DNA from: Halomonas sp. KG2
GTDB lineage: Bacteria; Pseudomonadota; Gammaproteobacteria; Pseudomonadales; Halomonadaceae
Length of the DNA stretch: 64,000 nt
Assembly (NCBI GenBank): GCA_030440445.1
Contig: CP098528.1
Location: forward strand, 4,092,001-4,156,000
Reading direction: 5' to 3'
Numbering within the stretch: the stretch's first letter is position 1; each line of letters begins with the position of its first letter. Made by a program: the position numbers and the translations under genes. Positions 43,419 through 52,673 of the stretch are shown here, piece after piece. The notes below the pieces were generated by a model. That model saw only the letters and a program-made list of their open reading frames with translations. It did no database searches and was not told where the DNA came from.

Positions 43419-44396
43419 ATGAAACGTTCCCTTGCATTAGTCATTCTTACATTGAGCGCATCACATGCTATGGCTACTGAGTTGAGAATGCTCACCAGCT
43501 ACGACCAAACGAGTGCTTATACACGCGAAGTTGCCCAGCGATATATAACAAAAGTCGAGGAAGCTAGCCAAGGTGCTCTAAAAATCGGCTTGAACGGACC
43601 AGATGTTGTATCACCCTTCGAGCAACTTGAGCCTGTATCATCTGGTGTTTTCGATCTGCTTTACACTCATGGAGCCTACCATACCAATACTACCGGTGTC
43701 GGTGCTGCTATGGATGCGGTCTTTGTCGATCCTGACGCTACCCACGAATCAGGCCTCTGGGACTTTATCGATGAACACTATAACGAGCTCGGTCTCAAAT
43801 TAATTGCAATTCCGCCTTTAGGTAGCAGCGGCTTTCAATATGTACTCAAGGAACCCATCGAGAGCACTCCTGGCCTAGAGGGTCGCCGGATTCGCGGTAG
43901 CGCGACTTATACCAGCATCACTCAAGGATTAGGGGGAACTCCAGTGCTAATGTCAGGTGGGGATGTTTACTCTTCGCTTGACCGTGGTGTGATCGATGGA
44001 GCCGCTTGGGGACTCAACGGCGTCGAAGATTTTGGGTGGAACGAAGTCGCAGGGTACTTTACCAAACCTACCTTCGGTCAAACCTATACCTACTTATTCA
44101 TGAATCTAGCTTCCTTCAACGCGCTCGATGAGGACAGTCAAACGTTACTTCTCGAGCAAGGCAACGCGCTAGAAAACGAAACAGCCGCCATTCTTGATGA
44201 GCTAGCACAGCAAGAGTGGGCATCATTGAAAGAAAAGGGAATGGAGGAAACATACTTTCAACAATCTGATGCCGAGCGGCTTGATGTCCTGGTCAATGAA
44301 GGAATCTGGCAGTTAGGGATCGACAAGTCTCCAGAGGCGGTCAGCAACATGCGTGCAATCGCTGAGCAGAACAACATGACTGCGACGGTCGAGTAG
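43419..44396 (+). CDS. TRAP transporter solute-binding protein DctP (second system)
   Basis: 325 residues. Signal peptide ending near AMA (residue 19); mature start TELRMLTSYDQTSAYTREVAQRY. The RRIRGSATYTSITQGLGGTPVLMSGGDVYSSLDRGVIDGA segment aligns with the DctP ligand-binding core. Its sequence differs clearly from the DctP at 34064, so the two probably take different ligands. GAGG is 8 bases before the ATG. Confidence 0.87.
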   Translation: MKRSLALVILTLSASHAMATELRMLTSYDQTSAYTREVAQRYITKVEEASQGALKIGLNGPDVVSPFEQLEPVSSGVFDLLYTHGAYHTNTTGVGAAMDAVFVDPDATHESGLWDFIDEHYNELGLKLIAIPPLGSSGFQYVLKEPIESTPGLEGRRIRGSATYTSITQGLGGTPVLMSGGDVYSSLDRGVIDGAAWGLNGVEDFGWNEVAGYFTKPTFGQTYTYLFMNLASFNALDEDSQTLLLEQGNALENETAAILDELAQQEWASLKEKGMEETYFQQSDAERLDVLVNEGIWQLGIDKSPEAVSNMRAIAEQNNMTATVE

Positions 44397-44404
44397 GTAT
44401 CACT

Positions 44405-44914
44405 ATGTCCCACCCGATAGCTAGACTCCATGACCGTATCACGCGATTCGGGTTCTACCTTGGCGGTGCCACTTTATGTGGCATCGTCTTATGCTTCTGG
44501 ATCGAAGTGGTCGCTCGTTACTTTTTTAATGCCCCGACACTATGGTCAAGCTCCCTTGTCGCTTATTTCCTTTGCATCGCGGTATCCCTGAGCATACCGG
44601 AGCTAGCGCGCACTAATGGCCACATCGCGATCACCGTACTCCCTGAAAGGCTCTCTCCTTCCATGCGCCAACGCTATGACCGAGTAATCGCACTAATATC
44701 AGGAAGTGTTTGTATTGTCACCGCCTGGATCATCGTTAAGGAAACACTCCGCCAATTTGATGGAGGAACTACAACCGCATTGGGTCTTGATATTCCTAAA
44801 TACTGGGTTTCAAGCTTCATCTGCTATGCCTTTATCAATACCGCCTTGTACTTCCTGCGCCATGCATTGTTTGCGGGGCCCTCTCATGATGATAACGAGC
44901 GACAGGAGGCTTAA
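44405..44914 (+). CDS. TRAP transporter small permease DctQ (second system)
   Basis: 169 residues, four helices, with WIEVVARYFFNAPTLWSSSLVAYFL as the family motif. Eight bases after DctP and two bases before DctM. Confidence 0.85.
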   Translation: MSHPIARLHDRITRFGFYLGGATLCGIVLCFWIEVVARYFFNAPTLWSSSLVAYFLCIAVSLSIPELARTNGHIAITVLPERLSPSMRQRYDRVIALISGSVCIVTAWIIVKETLRQFDGGTTTALGLDIPKYWVSSFICYAFINTALYFLRHALFAGPSHDDNERQEA

Positions 44915-44916
44915 GC

Positions 44917-46221
44917 ATGGAATGGTATATTTCGCTAGGCATTGCCCTCACATTGCTAATGGGTTTATTCGCTCTGGGCGTGCCGATTTTTATCGCCTTT
45001 CTTACCGTCAACGTCCTGGGTACTTTCTGGCTTATGGGCAGTGCAGGCTTCGGCATGTTCGCCAACAGCGTATACAGTACTGTCACCTCAGAAACTCTCA
45101 CTACCATCGTACTGTTCGTACTGATGGGAGAATTGCTGTTCCGGTCGGGTTCGATAGACGTCATTTTTGATGCCCTGGACACACTAATGGGCCGTATAAA
45201 AGGTCGCCTATATTTCTTTGTCATTGTACTTGCCACCCTGTTTGGGGCTTTGTCAGGATCAGCCCTAGCCGTGACCGCCATGCTGAGCCGCTCGGCGTTA
45301 CCAACAATGCAGCAGCGTGGCTATGATGATAGGCTTTCTATCGGCCTAATTCTGGGGGGAGCCAGTTTGGCACCGATTATTCCCCCAAGCCTGCTGGTCA
45401 TCATCATCGGCTCCATGGTCGATATCTCGATCGCGCGACTGCTCATCGCTGGCATTATCCCGGGCATCCTTCTGGCAGGGCTGTTTGTCGGCTACGTAGT
45501 AGTAAAATTGATACTCAATCCCTCCTTAGCACCTAACGCCGACGAAGGTGGAGGCGGAACGTGGCGAGCACGTAGTAAAGCGCTACTGAATATGGCGCCG
45601 TTCAGTATCATCATTTTCTCGGTGCTCGGGCTAATCATGTTAGGGGTTGCCACGCCTTCGGAGTCTGCAGCCACTGGCGTGCTTGGTGCCATGTTGGTAG
45701 CGGTTTACTACCGTCGTTTCACACTCAAAATGGCACAGCAGGCGATACTCTCTTCGTTGGGCATCAGCGCCATGATCATCGCTATCCTGGCCTGTTCGAA
45801 ACTGTTCAGCCAATTACTCTCTTTCGCTGGTGCGACTTCAGGTCTAGTAGGGCTGGCCACTAGCCTAGAACTTGATCCCATGTGGATGTTGTTACTACTG
45901 ATGCTAGTGCCGCTCGTTGCGTGCATGTTCATCGACCAGATTGCATTCATGATGGTCGTCATTCCCATTTATGCACCATTGGTCAAGCTATATGGCTTCG
46001 ACCCCATCTGGTTCTGGACCCTATTTTTAATAAATATCTCGGTCGGCAGCCTAACGCCCCCTTTCGGCTATAACTTATTTGCAGTGAAAGGCGGCGCACC
46101 CTCAGTACCTATGCAAACGATCTTTGCCGCAGCTTGGCCGATCGTCATCTGCTTCCTCTTCGGCATGCTAGTACTGTTCTTCTTGCCTTCTCTTATCACG
46201 TTTTTACCCAGCTTGATCTGA
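44917..46221 (+). CDS. TRAP transporter large permease DctM (second system)
   Basis: 434 residues. FGALSGSALAVTAMLSRSALPTM, GGASLAPIIPPSLLVIIIGSM and INISVGSLTPPFGYNLFAVKG are the conserved DctM stretches. AGGAGG precedes the ATG. The RraA-like gene follows after 16 bases. Confidence 0.9.
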   Translation: MEWYISLGIALTLLMGLFALGVPIFIAFLTVNVLGTFWLMGSAGFGMFANSVYSTVTSETLTTIVLFVLMGELLFRSGSIDVIFDALDTLMGRIKGRLYFFVIVLATLFGALSGSALAVTAMLSRSALPTMQQRGYDDRLSIGLILGGASLAPIIPPSLLVIIIGSMVDISIARLLIAGIIPGILLAGLFVGYVVVKLILNPSLAPNADEGGGGTWRARSKALLNMAPFSIIIFSVLGLIMLGVATPSESAATGVLGAMLVAVYYRRFTLKMAQQAILSSLGISAMIIAILACSKLFSQLLSFAGATSGLVGLATSLELDPMWMLLLLMLVPLVACMFIDQIAFMMVVIPIYAPLVKLYGFDPIWFWTLFLINISVGSLTPPFGYNLFAVKGGAPSVPMQTIFAAAWPIVICFLFGMLVLFFLPSLITFLPSLI

Positions 46222-46237
46222 CCACTAGGAGATATTC

Positions 46238-46909
46238 ATGTATCACATCGCACAGATGCCAACACCGATTGATCCCCATATCAGTCAGCAACTACTCGAG
46301 TGTGAAACGGCCACTATTGGCCATTTCAGAGAAAATGGATTCATCGATCCAGCGATTCACTCACTGCTCGCCCAGACGCGGGTGGTAGGAACTGCTGTGA
46401 CCCTCTCTCTCCCACCCACAGACGGCACGCTACTTAATCACGCGATGCGATTAGTACGCCCTGGAGACATCTTAGTCATTGACAGACAAGGCGACGACCG
46501 ACACGCATGTTGGGGCGGGGTGATGACTCACGTAGCCAAAAAGCTAGGTGTGGGAGGAGTCATCATCGACGGAATGGCGACGGATGCACAAACTATTCAA
46601 GAGCTAGGATTTCCGGTTTGGTGCCGAGGCATTTCAGCCTTAACAACTAAATTGGCGGGGTTGGGAGGCACTATGAATATGCCAGTCACTCTCGGAGGGC
46701 TCGTTATTCACCCTGGTGATATTATCCTCGCCGATGAGAGTGGAGCTCTAGTAGTACCTGCTCAAAAAGCCGTTACGATTGCCTCAAAGGCCATTATGCT
46801 GCAACAACAGGAAGAGGCAATTCTCCAACGAGTGGCCCAAGGGGAGTACTTACCTGATATTAGCGGAGCAACCGAGATCATTGAGCGAGTTAACGGAATA
46901 GAACCTTAA
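46238..46909 (+). CDS. RraA-like / HMG-aldolase-family protein with an altered active site
   Basis: 223 residues. The RraA core GGVMTHVAKKLGVGGVIIDG and ELGFPVWCRGIS is clear, and PGDIILADESGALVVP follows. In active aldolases and oxaloacetate decarboxylases of this family the motif reads G-x20-R-D; here the stretch is GMATDAQTI, so the Asp is kept but the Arg is Thr. It may use a different substrate or be regulatory. AGGAG is 7 bases before the ATG; last gene of the second TRAP operon. Confidence 0.82.
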   Translation: MYHIAQMPTPIDPHISQQLLECETATIGHFRENGFIDPAIHSLLAQTRVVGTAVTLSLPPTDGTLLNHAMRLVRPGDILVIDRQGDDRHACWGGVMTHVAKKLGVGGVIIDGMATDAQTIQELGFPVWCRGISALTTKLAGLGGTMNMPVTLGGLVIHPGDIILADESGALVVPAQKAVTIASKAIMLQQQEEAILQRVAQGEYLPDISGATEIIERVNGIEP

Positions 46910-47113
46910 CTTATAATGAAAAAGTAAGCAGGTGCGCTTCATCGGCCTCAACCGTGGTCTCAAAATAGGCGGCATCATAGAAAATAGCCACTACCCAACA
47001 ATACCAAACCATAGAGCCGAATTGATGCCATTTACTGGCAGCCTGAGCGTGAAAAGCAGTGTCACCGATAGACTCTGTGCACAACACATCTTAGCTGTAC
47101 ATTTCGAACCCAG

Positions 47114-48034
47114 TTATTGTGGTCTGCCTGGCTGCGGAGGATTGCCATGATTATCGATCAAAAAAACCTTAAACGCCTGCCACAAAGGGCTCCGATAACG
47201 CTCTGGATGCCACACCAATGAAAAAATCCTGGTGAGCTTTAACCCACTGTTCAGCGAAACCAATTCTCCTCTTTCAAGCTCCCCTTCCACACTGCGATGA
47301 GAGAGGCAGCCCAAACCGAGACCAGCTTTCACTGCTTGCTTGATGGCTTCATGCTGACTGAGTTCCATGCGCACCTGCAAACGTTCTACATGATGTAACA
47401 CAGCGGCCTCAAATACTTCACGCGTGCCTGATCCAGGTTCGCGCAGTATCCAGGCGGCAGCTCTGATATCAGCGTCATCCAGCCACTCCTTGCTGGCCAG
47501 GGGATGCTGTGGGGAACAGACAATCACAAGCTGGTCTTCGCACCATGTTTCACTCGTCAGGCGCGATTCGTGACACTGCCCTTCGATCAGCCCCAAATCA
47601 GCATCAAAGCGCAGCAGATCCGTAATCACCTCTCCGGTATTACGCAATCGTAGCCGAAGATCCACCCTCGGGTTCTGATTGCTGAAGTATCCGGCCAGAG
47701 GGGGCAGCAGATAGGTACCCGTGGTAGCGCTGGCCGATATATTAAGCGTGCCCTGCAATTGGCTTTCAGGATCCTCAGCGACAGCAACAAAATCGGCCAT
47801 ACCTTCCAGAAGGCGTTCGGCACGGGGTAACAGGTAGCTTCCCATACTATTGAGCTGTAAACGTCGGCCTAGCCGCTCGAAGAGCTCGACCCCCAGATGA
47901 CGCTCAAGATCTGAGAGCGATTGGCTAATCGTCGATTGAGACAGCTTCAAGTGATCAGCAGCGGCAATAACCGTGCCGTCACGAGCAACAGCGACAAAAA
48001 CCTGCAACTGGCGAAAAGTCACATGAGGGGTCAT
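47114..48034 (-). CDS. LysR-family regulator, YeiE/CbbR-like
   Basis: 306 residues with a standard LysR helix-turn-helix (GTVIAAADHLKLSQSTISQSLSDLERHLG). The effector domain has the REPGSGTREVFEAAV stretch seen in YeiE/CysB/CbbR-like members. It is divergent from a YeiH-type gene, the same pairing as yeiE-yeiH in enterics. The start has no good ribosome site and may differ by a few codons. Confidence 0.85.
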   Translation of the reverse strand: MTPHVTFRQLQVFVAVARDGTVIAAADHLKLSQSTISQSLSDLERHLGVELFERLGRRLQLNSMGSYLLPRAERLLEGMADFVAVAEDPESQLQGTLNISASATTGTYLLPPLAGYFSNQNPRVDLRLRLRNTGEVITDLLRFDADLGLIEGQCHESRLTSETWCEDQLVIVCSPQHPLASKEWLDDADIRAAAWILREPGSGTREVFEAAVLHHVERLQVRMELSQHEAIKQAVKAGLGLGCLSHRSVEGELERGELVSLNSGLKLTRIFSLVWHPERYRSPLWQAFKVFLIDNHGNPPQPGRPQ

Positions 48035-48057
48035 ATATCGTTTTTACCGAACAGCCA

Positions 48058-48081
48058 TATGGTTATATGTTGATAACCATA
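48058..48081. promoter_or_regulatory. Operator candidate between LysR and yeiH-type genes
   Basis: A perfect 9-6-9 dyad, TATGGTTAT-N6-ATAACCATA, lies in the 99-base divergent region. It contains the T-N11-A pattern that LysR proteins bind, so it is the natural site for the adjacent regulator. Confidence 0.55.
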
Positions 48082-48133
48082 CAGCATTTTTGCCCCTATG
48101 CTAGCCACATACGCACCAACAAGAGAAAGCATT

Positions 48134-49126
48134 ATGTGGCAAGGTCTGATTCTGTGTAGCACCCTAACCTTGGCAGGCTTTGGCTTGGCTAACCTCCCCG
48201 GACTCGCTTCCAAAGGTATTAGTCCATTGGTATTCGCCTTACTGTTAGGCTTGGTTGTGGGTAACCTGCCTCTTGCACACCGCCTTCCAAGTACTCAACC
48301 AGGATTAACATTCGCCACCCGCTGGCTGCTGCGGGGCGGCATTGTACTGTTTGGCCTGTCATTAACCCTGCAACAAGTCTTCGCCCTTGGTTTTAAGGTG
48401 TTGCTGTTGGATCTGGTGGTGATCTGCAGTGTGCTTATCATCGGCTATCAGATCGGCACCCGCATACTGGGTATGGATCGTGAAACAACACTATTAACAA
48501 GTGCAGGCAGTGCCATCTGCGGTGCAGCGGCGGTACTCGCCACCGAAACGGTCATTCGTTCGCGGCCTGCGGCCTCATCCATAGCCGTCGCCACTGTCGT
48601 GCTCTTCGGCACGCTGGGAATGCTTGTCTACCCTCTTTTATACCCGCTTGCAGGAATGAACGAAGGTCTCTTTGGCGTCTATATCGGCGCGACTGTCCAC
48701 GAAGTCGCCCAGGTCGTGGCCGCTGCTGATGCGGTGGGTCCCGAGGCATTGGCCAGTGCTGTTATTGTCAAAATGGTTCGCGTGATACTGCTGTTGCCCT
48801 TCCTATTGCTCGTCGGGCAATGGTGGCTTCGTCAGCAGGCCCGTGACTCAGGATCAGGTGCGGGCAAGCCGGTAATCCCTTGGTTTGCCTTCGGCTTCAT
48901 CGCCATGATTGTGTTCAACAGTGTTACCCACCTGCCCACCAGCCTCCATCAGATACTTGTTCTGGCTGGTCAGGTTGCGTTGACCATGGCCATGGCCGCA
49001 CTGGGGTTTGAAACCCGAATCGAAAAGCTCAAGGAGTTGGGTATCCGCCCTTTTATACTGGGGTTCATCCTGTTTGGCTTACTGCTGGTAGGGGGTGGCC
49101 TAGCCAGTCAGCTTCTGATGGGCTGA
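48134..49126 (+). CDS. YeiH-family (PSE) putative anion exporter
   Basis: About 330 residues, ten or so helices. FATRWLLRGGIVLFGLSLTLQQVF, TSAGSAICGAAAVLATE and GATVHEVAQVVAAADAVG are YeiH/UPF0324 signatures. The family is annotated as a putative sulfate or sulfonate exporter, without firm proof. The ATG at 48134 is preferred to the one at 48098, because similarity begins there and AGAGAAAG lies upstream. Confidence 0.85.
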   Translation: MWQGLILCSTLTLAGFGLANLPGLASKGISPLVFALLLGLVVGNLPLAHRLPSTQPGLTFATRWLLRGGIVLFGLSLTLQQVFALGFKVLLLDLVVICSVLIIGYQIGTRILGMDRETTLLTSAGSAICGAAAVLATETVIRSRPAASSIAVATVVLFGTLGMLVYPLLYPLAGMNEGLFGVYIGATVHEVAQVVAAADAVGPEALASAVIVKMVRVILLLPFLLLVGQWWLRQQARDSGSGAGKPVIPWFAFGFIAMIVFNSVTHLPTSLHQILVLAGQVALTMAMAALGFETRIEKLKELGIRPFILGFILFGLLLVGGGLASQLLMG

Positions 49127-49219
49127 TCAGAGGCTGCACCATCTAGAATCTCCTCGACCCTACAAGTTCAAGAGTCATGATCTAACAATAAGAACGCCTA
49201 CTGACTTTCATTAGTGCAG

Positions 49220-49540
49220 TTAAGTTGGGGGTGGCGCCACTTTCATAGATAACAGTAAGGCCGACAACGTTTTTCCGTGACCATCTAAGTTGAGTGCGCC
49301 ATTGACTCCCCCTTGTAGCGCATCATCCAGGACTAAGTTCATTCCATTGAGATGTGGTAGTAAGTAGCGGGTTACGTGACTAACGCCCCGGTGCTCAAAT
49401 AGCGCGGCAACGTTTGATGCCGAGAGTTGTTCGATGAGCCAGGAATAGTGAGCCTCCTGATACACAAAAACCGCTAAGCTTAGTCGGTCACCTTTATCAC
49501 CTGCCCGGGCATGGGCGTAACGGTGCAATAGCTCACTCAT
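49220..49540 (-). CDS. Small AtuA-partner protein (AtuA C-terminal-like ferredoxin-fold domain)
   Basis: 106 residues. AHARAGDKGDRLSLAVFVY is the hallmark of the domain that often follows AtuA-like proteins, either fused at their C-terminus or as a separate small gene as here. Its ATG (AAGGAG upstream) overlaps the end of the AtuA-like gene by eight bases, so the pair is translated together, probably as one complex. Function unknown. Confidence 0.8.
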   Translation of the reverse strand: MSELLHRYAHARAGDKGDRLSLAVFVYQEAHYSWLIEQLSASNVAALFEHRGVSHVTRYLLPHLNGMNLVLDDALQGGVNGALNLDGHGKTLSALLLSMKVAPPPT

Positions 49541-50906
49541 CACCTTCTCCTTTATGCAGTGTGACAACAGGAGCAGCTTGCTGCCTTGGTACTAGATAAG
49601 AGGCGGTTTTTAATCGCTGAGTATGGTGCCGACGTATACCGCCACCGCCCGCTGGCCCGCAGCAATAAAGTGCTAATAACTCCTGTGTTGCCCGCTCCAC
49701 TACGCATTTTTCAGCATGCTCTACCGCGAGGCGAAGGCGAATGTCGCTCGCTGTTGCATCTCTGTGTTGAGTGTTTAGGTGGGCATCGCCATCAAAAACG
49801 CTAGAAACACCAATTAAGTCGTAACGGGCGCGCAGATCGGCTGGGCAGCGTAATGATAAACGCTGACGCAGCGTCTCTCTGGCTAGTTGTGCTCTGGCGA
49901 AAGCATTCGGGCCCGCATAAGAGATTTCAGCTTCACCTTGATAGCCTGCGAGGAAGCTAACGGTGGTTTTTAACCGCGCTGGCGAGGGTTTGCCACGTAC
50001 CCCGGTAACTTCAACACGGTCTTTGGCCAGTTGCTTTATGCGAACATGCTCAAGATCAATAACCACATCCGGTGTGATGTAGGCGCTGGGGTTGTGTATT
50101 TCATATAACAGCTGTTCTTTTACTGTTTGCTCAGTGACCAAACCCCCTGTGCCTGGGGGTTTAGTCACAACGAGTCGCCCATTACGCTCAACTTCGACAA
50201 GTGGATACCCCAGCGAAGCCATGCCGGGCACGTCTTTCACGCCGGGGTCAGCAAAGTAGCCACCCGTCACTTGCGTGCCGCACTCGATTAAATGACCTGC
50301 TAATGCCCCTGCTGCCCGTCTGTCCCAATCATCGCTTGCCCAGTCGTGGTGGTAGCAGATAGGAGCAAGCGCCAGTGAAGGGTCGGCCACGCGTCCTGTG
50401 ATCACGACTTGAGCCCCTTGGGTCATCGCCTCTATCAGGGCATCTGCACCGAGATAGACATTAGCGGCAACAACTTGCTCTAAGGTTGAAATTGCGCGCT
50501 TTTCGCCTTCCCAAGCTAGCCAGTCGAGCTCATGCAGGCGATCTCTTACGTCATCGCCTTGAATAGTGGCCAAGCACGCTTGAGAGTGGCCTAAGCGCTT
50601 AGCCAACTGCTGAATGCGACGACGCGCGGCATCTGGGTTAGCCGCGCCAAAGTTACCCAAAATCGTAATGTGGTGAGCCAGACAGTCACTCAGAACAGGC
50701 GATAAAAACTCTTCCAGCAGCGGCTCATCGCCGCTGTCAGGGTTTTTGATCCGGCGTAACTGAGCAGCCGCCAGCGTGCGCTCCCCGAGTGTTTCAAACA
50801 TCAGCGCACGAGGGGCATCATAAGACATGAGGGCATCGACCAGCGGCCTAGCCGCATCGGTACGGTCACCAGAGAAGCCCGCACCACAACCTACCACGAC
50901 CGTCAT
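49533..50906 (-). CDS. AtuA-like protein (DUF1446, acyclic terpene utilisation family)
   Basis: 457 residues. GCGAGFSGDRTDAARPLVD opening, DALIEAMTQGAQVVITGRVADPSLALAP, and GHLIECGTQVTGGYFADPG mark the AtuA/DUF1446 family. AtuA is needed for citronellol/geraniol degradation in Pseudomonas but its reaction is not settled. Here it is next to a BKACE and a lambda-crystallin-type dehydrogenase with no terpene genes, so it is likely used on another 3-hydroxy or 3-keto acid. ATGA overlap with the BKACE gene. Confidence 0.82.
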   Translation of the reverse strand: MTVVVGCGAGFSGDRTDAARPLVDALMSYDAPRALMFETLGERTLAAAQLRRIKNPDSGDEPLLEEFLSPVLSDCLAHHITILGNFGAANPDAARRRIQQLAKRLGHSQACLATIQGDDVRDRLHELDWLAWEGEKRAISTLEQVVAANVYLGADALIEAMTQGAQVVITGRVADPSLALAPICYHHDWASDDWDRRAAGALAGHLIECGTQVTGGYFADPGVKDVPGMASLGYPLVEVERNGRLVVTKPPGTGGLVTEQTVKEQLLYEIHNPSAYITPDVVIDLEHVRIKQLAKDRVEVTGVRGKPSPARLKTTVSFLAGYQGEAEISYAGPNAFARAQLARETLRQRLSLRCPADLRARYDLIGVSSVFDGDAHLNTQHRDATASDIRLRLAVEHAEKCVVERATQELLALYCCGPAGGGGIRRHHTQRLKTASYLVPRQQAAPVVTLHKGEGDE

Positions 50907-51751
50907 AAGGTCACCCCCGTGTTAGCAGCGGTGGTAAGTGCAAGAAAACGACGTGCTTCGGATGCGCTCATCACCCGACGTCCCGTTGCTTCAATACGGG
51001 CTTTAGTCGCGGCGACTAGCTCGGCATTGTTGGTCGCGAGTTGGCCATCCGCTCGCCATAGATTATTTTCAAAGCCGACGCGGGCATGGCCACCTTGCTG
51101 GGCCGCCAGCGCTAAGCAGTCACCTTCGGTCGGCCCAAACGCACAGACCGCCCAGTGGTCGCCAGCCACTAATGCGTGTAAAAAGCTCGGTAGACGGCTT
51201 GGGTCGGCAATGGGTGGATCCGTATAGCGCCCAAGTACGAAGAGTAAGAAAGCCGGGGCATTAGGCACATCACCTTTCTCTCTTAACTGATTGAAGTAGG
51301 TAAGGTCTTCAGGCGAATAAACGATGTATTGAATATGTGTGCCGCGACTGGCCAGGTAACGGCACAGCTCGCCACTGGCTCGAACCTCATAAGCATCGCC
51401 GAACCATTCACGCACCGCGATAGAAACGGAGTCTGGCTGTAACGCCTCAATGACACGTCTCTGCTCTGAAGGCGAATAACGCCCACCGGCTTCGCTGGTG
51501 ACCTGAAGGAGTAGTTGGTCTCCTACGGCTTCCTGAATGGCGCTAATGGCATCTTGATAGGCACCCGCATCAAGTAAATGGCGTCCGTCGGTTTCACGCA
51601 CATGCACATGCATGGCTGAGGCGCCAGCCGCTAGACACTCTTGTACATCGCGTGCGAGCTCTTCCGGGGTCAGGGGGATAGCAGGATGGTCTTGATAGAC
51701 ACGCCGAGCCCCATTGGGGGCGACCATTAGCAAACAAGGTGAGACGCTCAT
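50903..51751 (-). CDS. Beta-keto acid cleavage enzyme (BKACE, DUF849)
   Basis: 282 residues. The Zn-binding His pair is His48 and His50 (AMHVHVRE); the third ligand Glu lies in RVGFENNLWRADG. BKACE enzymes condense a 3-keto acid with acetyl-CoA to yield acetoacetate and a shortened acyl-CoA. It overlaps both neighbours by four bases. With a 3-hydroxy acid dehydrogenase upstream, its substrate is probably the 3-keto product of that enzyme; which acid is unknown (dehydrocarnitine-type is one option). Confidence 0.87.
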   Translation of the reverse strand: MSVSPCLLMVAPNGARRVYQDHPAIPLTPEELARDVQECLAAGASAMHVHVRETDGRHLLDAGAYQDAISAIQEAVGDQLLLQVTSEAGGRYSPSEQRRVIEALQPDSVSIAVREWFGDAYEVRASGELCRYLASRGTHIQYIVYSPEDLTYFNQLREKGDVPNAPAFLLFVLGRYTDPPIADPSRLPSFLHALVAGDHWAVCAFGPTEGDCLALAAQQGGHARVGFENNLWRADGQLATNNAELVAATKARIEATGRRVMSASEARRFLALTTAANTGVTL

Positions 51752-52656
51752 CGGGCCTCCTCCTGTTTTACGTTAGTCGTTAGCGCTTGCTGAATAGCTG
51801 TCAATTGCCGGTCTCGTTCAGAGAACAGGCCAGGCAGTGATTGCCCATGAGTAGCCGACTCAACCCCTTGGATCACTTGCGCGTAAAGTTCGTCGTTCAT
51901 GGTCGGTTGCCCTAAGCTCGCCCAGCGATACTCTTGACTAGGGCCGAGATGTTCCAAGTAGTGGCGAATGCCCCCTTGGCCACCGCCCAGATGATAGGTC
52001 AGGAACGGCCCTTGAATGGCCCAACGCAATCCAGGCCCTGCCGTCACAGCCAGGTCGATGTCTTCCACGCTGGCCACGCCTTCCTGTAATAGATAAAGCG
52101 CTTCCCGCCACAATGCCGAAGAGAGACGATTCGCAATATGGCCGATCATCTCTTTACGGAGCATCACCGGTTGCTTACCGATACTTCGATAAAAATCGAC
52201 CAATCGCTGCACCAGCTCAGTATCTGGCCCGTACAGTTCAACCAGAGGGACGAGGTGGGGTGGGTTGAAGGGGTGAGCGATAATAATGCGCTCAGGAGCA
52301 GGTGCGCCCTGGGTGATATCAGAGTGCTTTAAAGAGGAGGTACTGCTCACTACCAACGCTTGCGATGGCGCTGCCCGTTGAATATCTGCTAATAGCTGTT
52401 GCTTGAGCGCTACGGATTCAGGCGCATTTTCGACGACTAGCTCTGCGCCCTGTAAGGCCTCTGCCAGTGTTTGCGCTACCACGGGCATGCGGGCATCGAC
52501 GCCAAGGGCACGCATATCCTCAGCCACGCGCTGAGTAAAGTTGGCGCGGGCGGTGGCATCCGGGTCAAAAGCGGTGACATGTAAACCGCGAGAAAGAAAG
52601 TAGGCGGTCCAACTAATGCCGATAATGCCACAACCAATCATCACAATATTCGTCAT
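51748..52656 (-). CDS. 3-hydroxy acid dehydrogenase, lambda-crystallin/L-carnitine dehydrogenase type
   Basis: 302 residues. NAD motif GCGIIG at 8-13 with Asp ending strand 2 (AFDPD), catalytic HPFNPPHLVPLVE, and GPGLRWAIQGPFLTYHLGG near residue 225, the signature of the lambda-crystallin/L-gulonate dehydrogenase/L-carnitine dehydrogenase group, which acts on free 3-hydroxy acids, not CoA esters. Start at 52656 chosen because AAGGAG is 7 bases upstream; the open frame reaches 52725. Confidence 0.87.
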   Translation of the reverse strand: MTNIVMIGCGIIGISWTAYFLSRGLHVTAFDPDATARANFTQRVAEDMRALGVDARMPVVAQTLAEALQGAELVVENAPESVALKQQLLADIQRAAPSQALVVSSTSSLKHSDITQGAPAPERIIIAHPFNPPHLVPLVELYGPDTELVQRLVDFYRSIGKQPVMLRKEMIGHIANRLSSALWREALYLLQEGVASVEDIDLAVTAGPGLRWAIQGPFLTYHLGGGQGGIRHYLEHLGPSQEYRWASLGQPTMNDELYAQVIQGVESATHGQSLPGLFSERDRQLTAIQQALTTNVKQEEAR

Positions 52657-52673
52657 GCTCACTCCTTGATGAC

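Noticed and set aside
46932..47150. A 72-codon forward frame after the RraA-like gene
   Set aside because: It runs into the 3' end of the convergent LysR gene, lacks a ribosome site and resembles nothing known.
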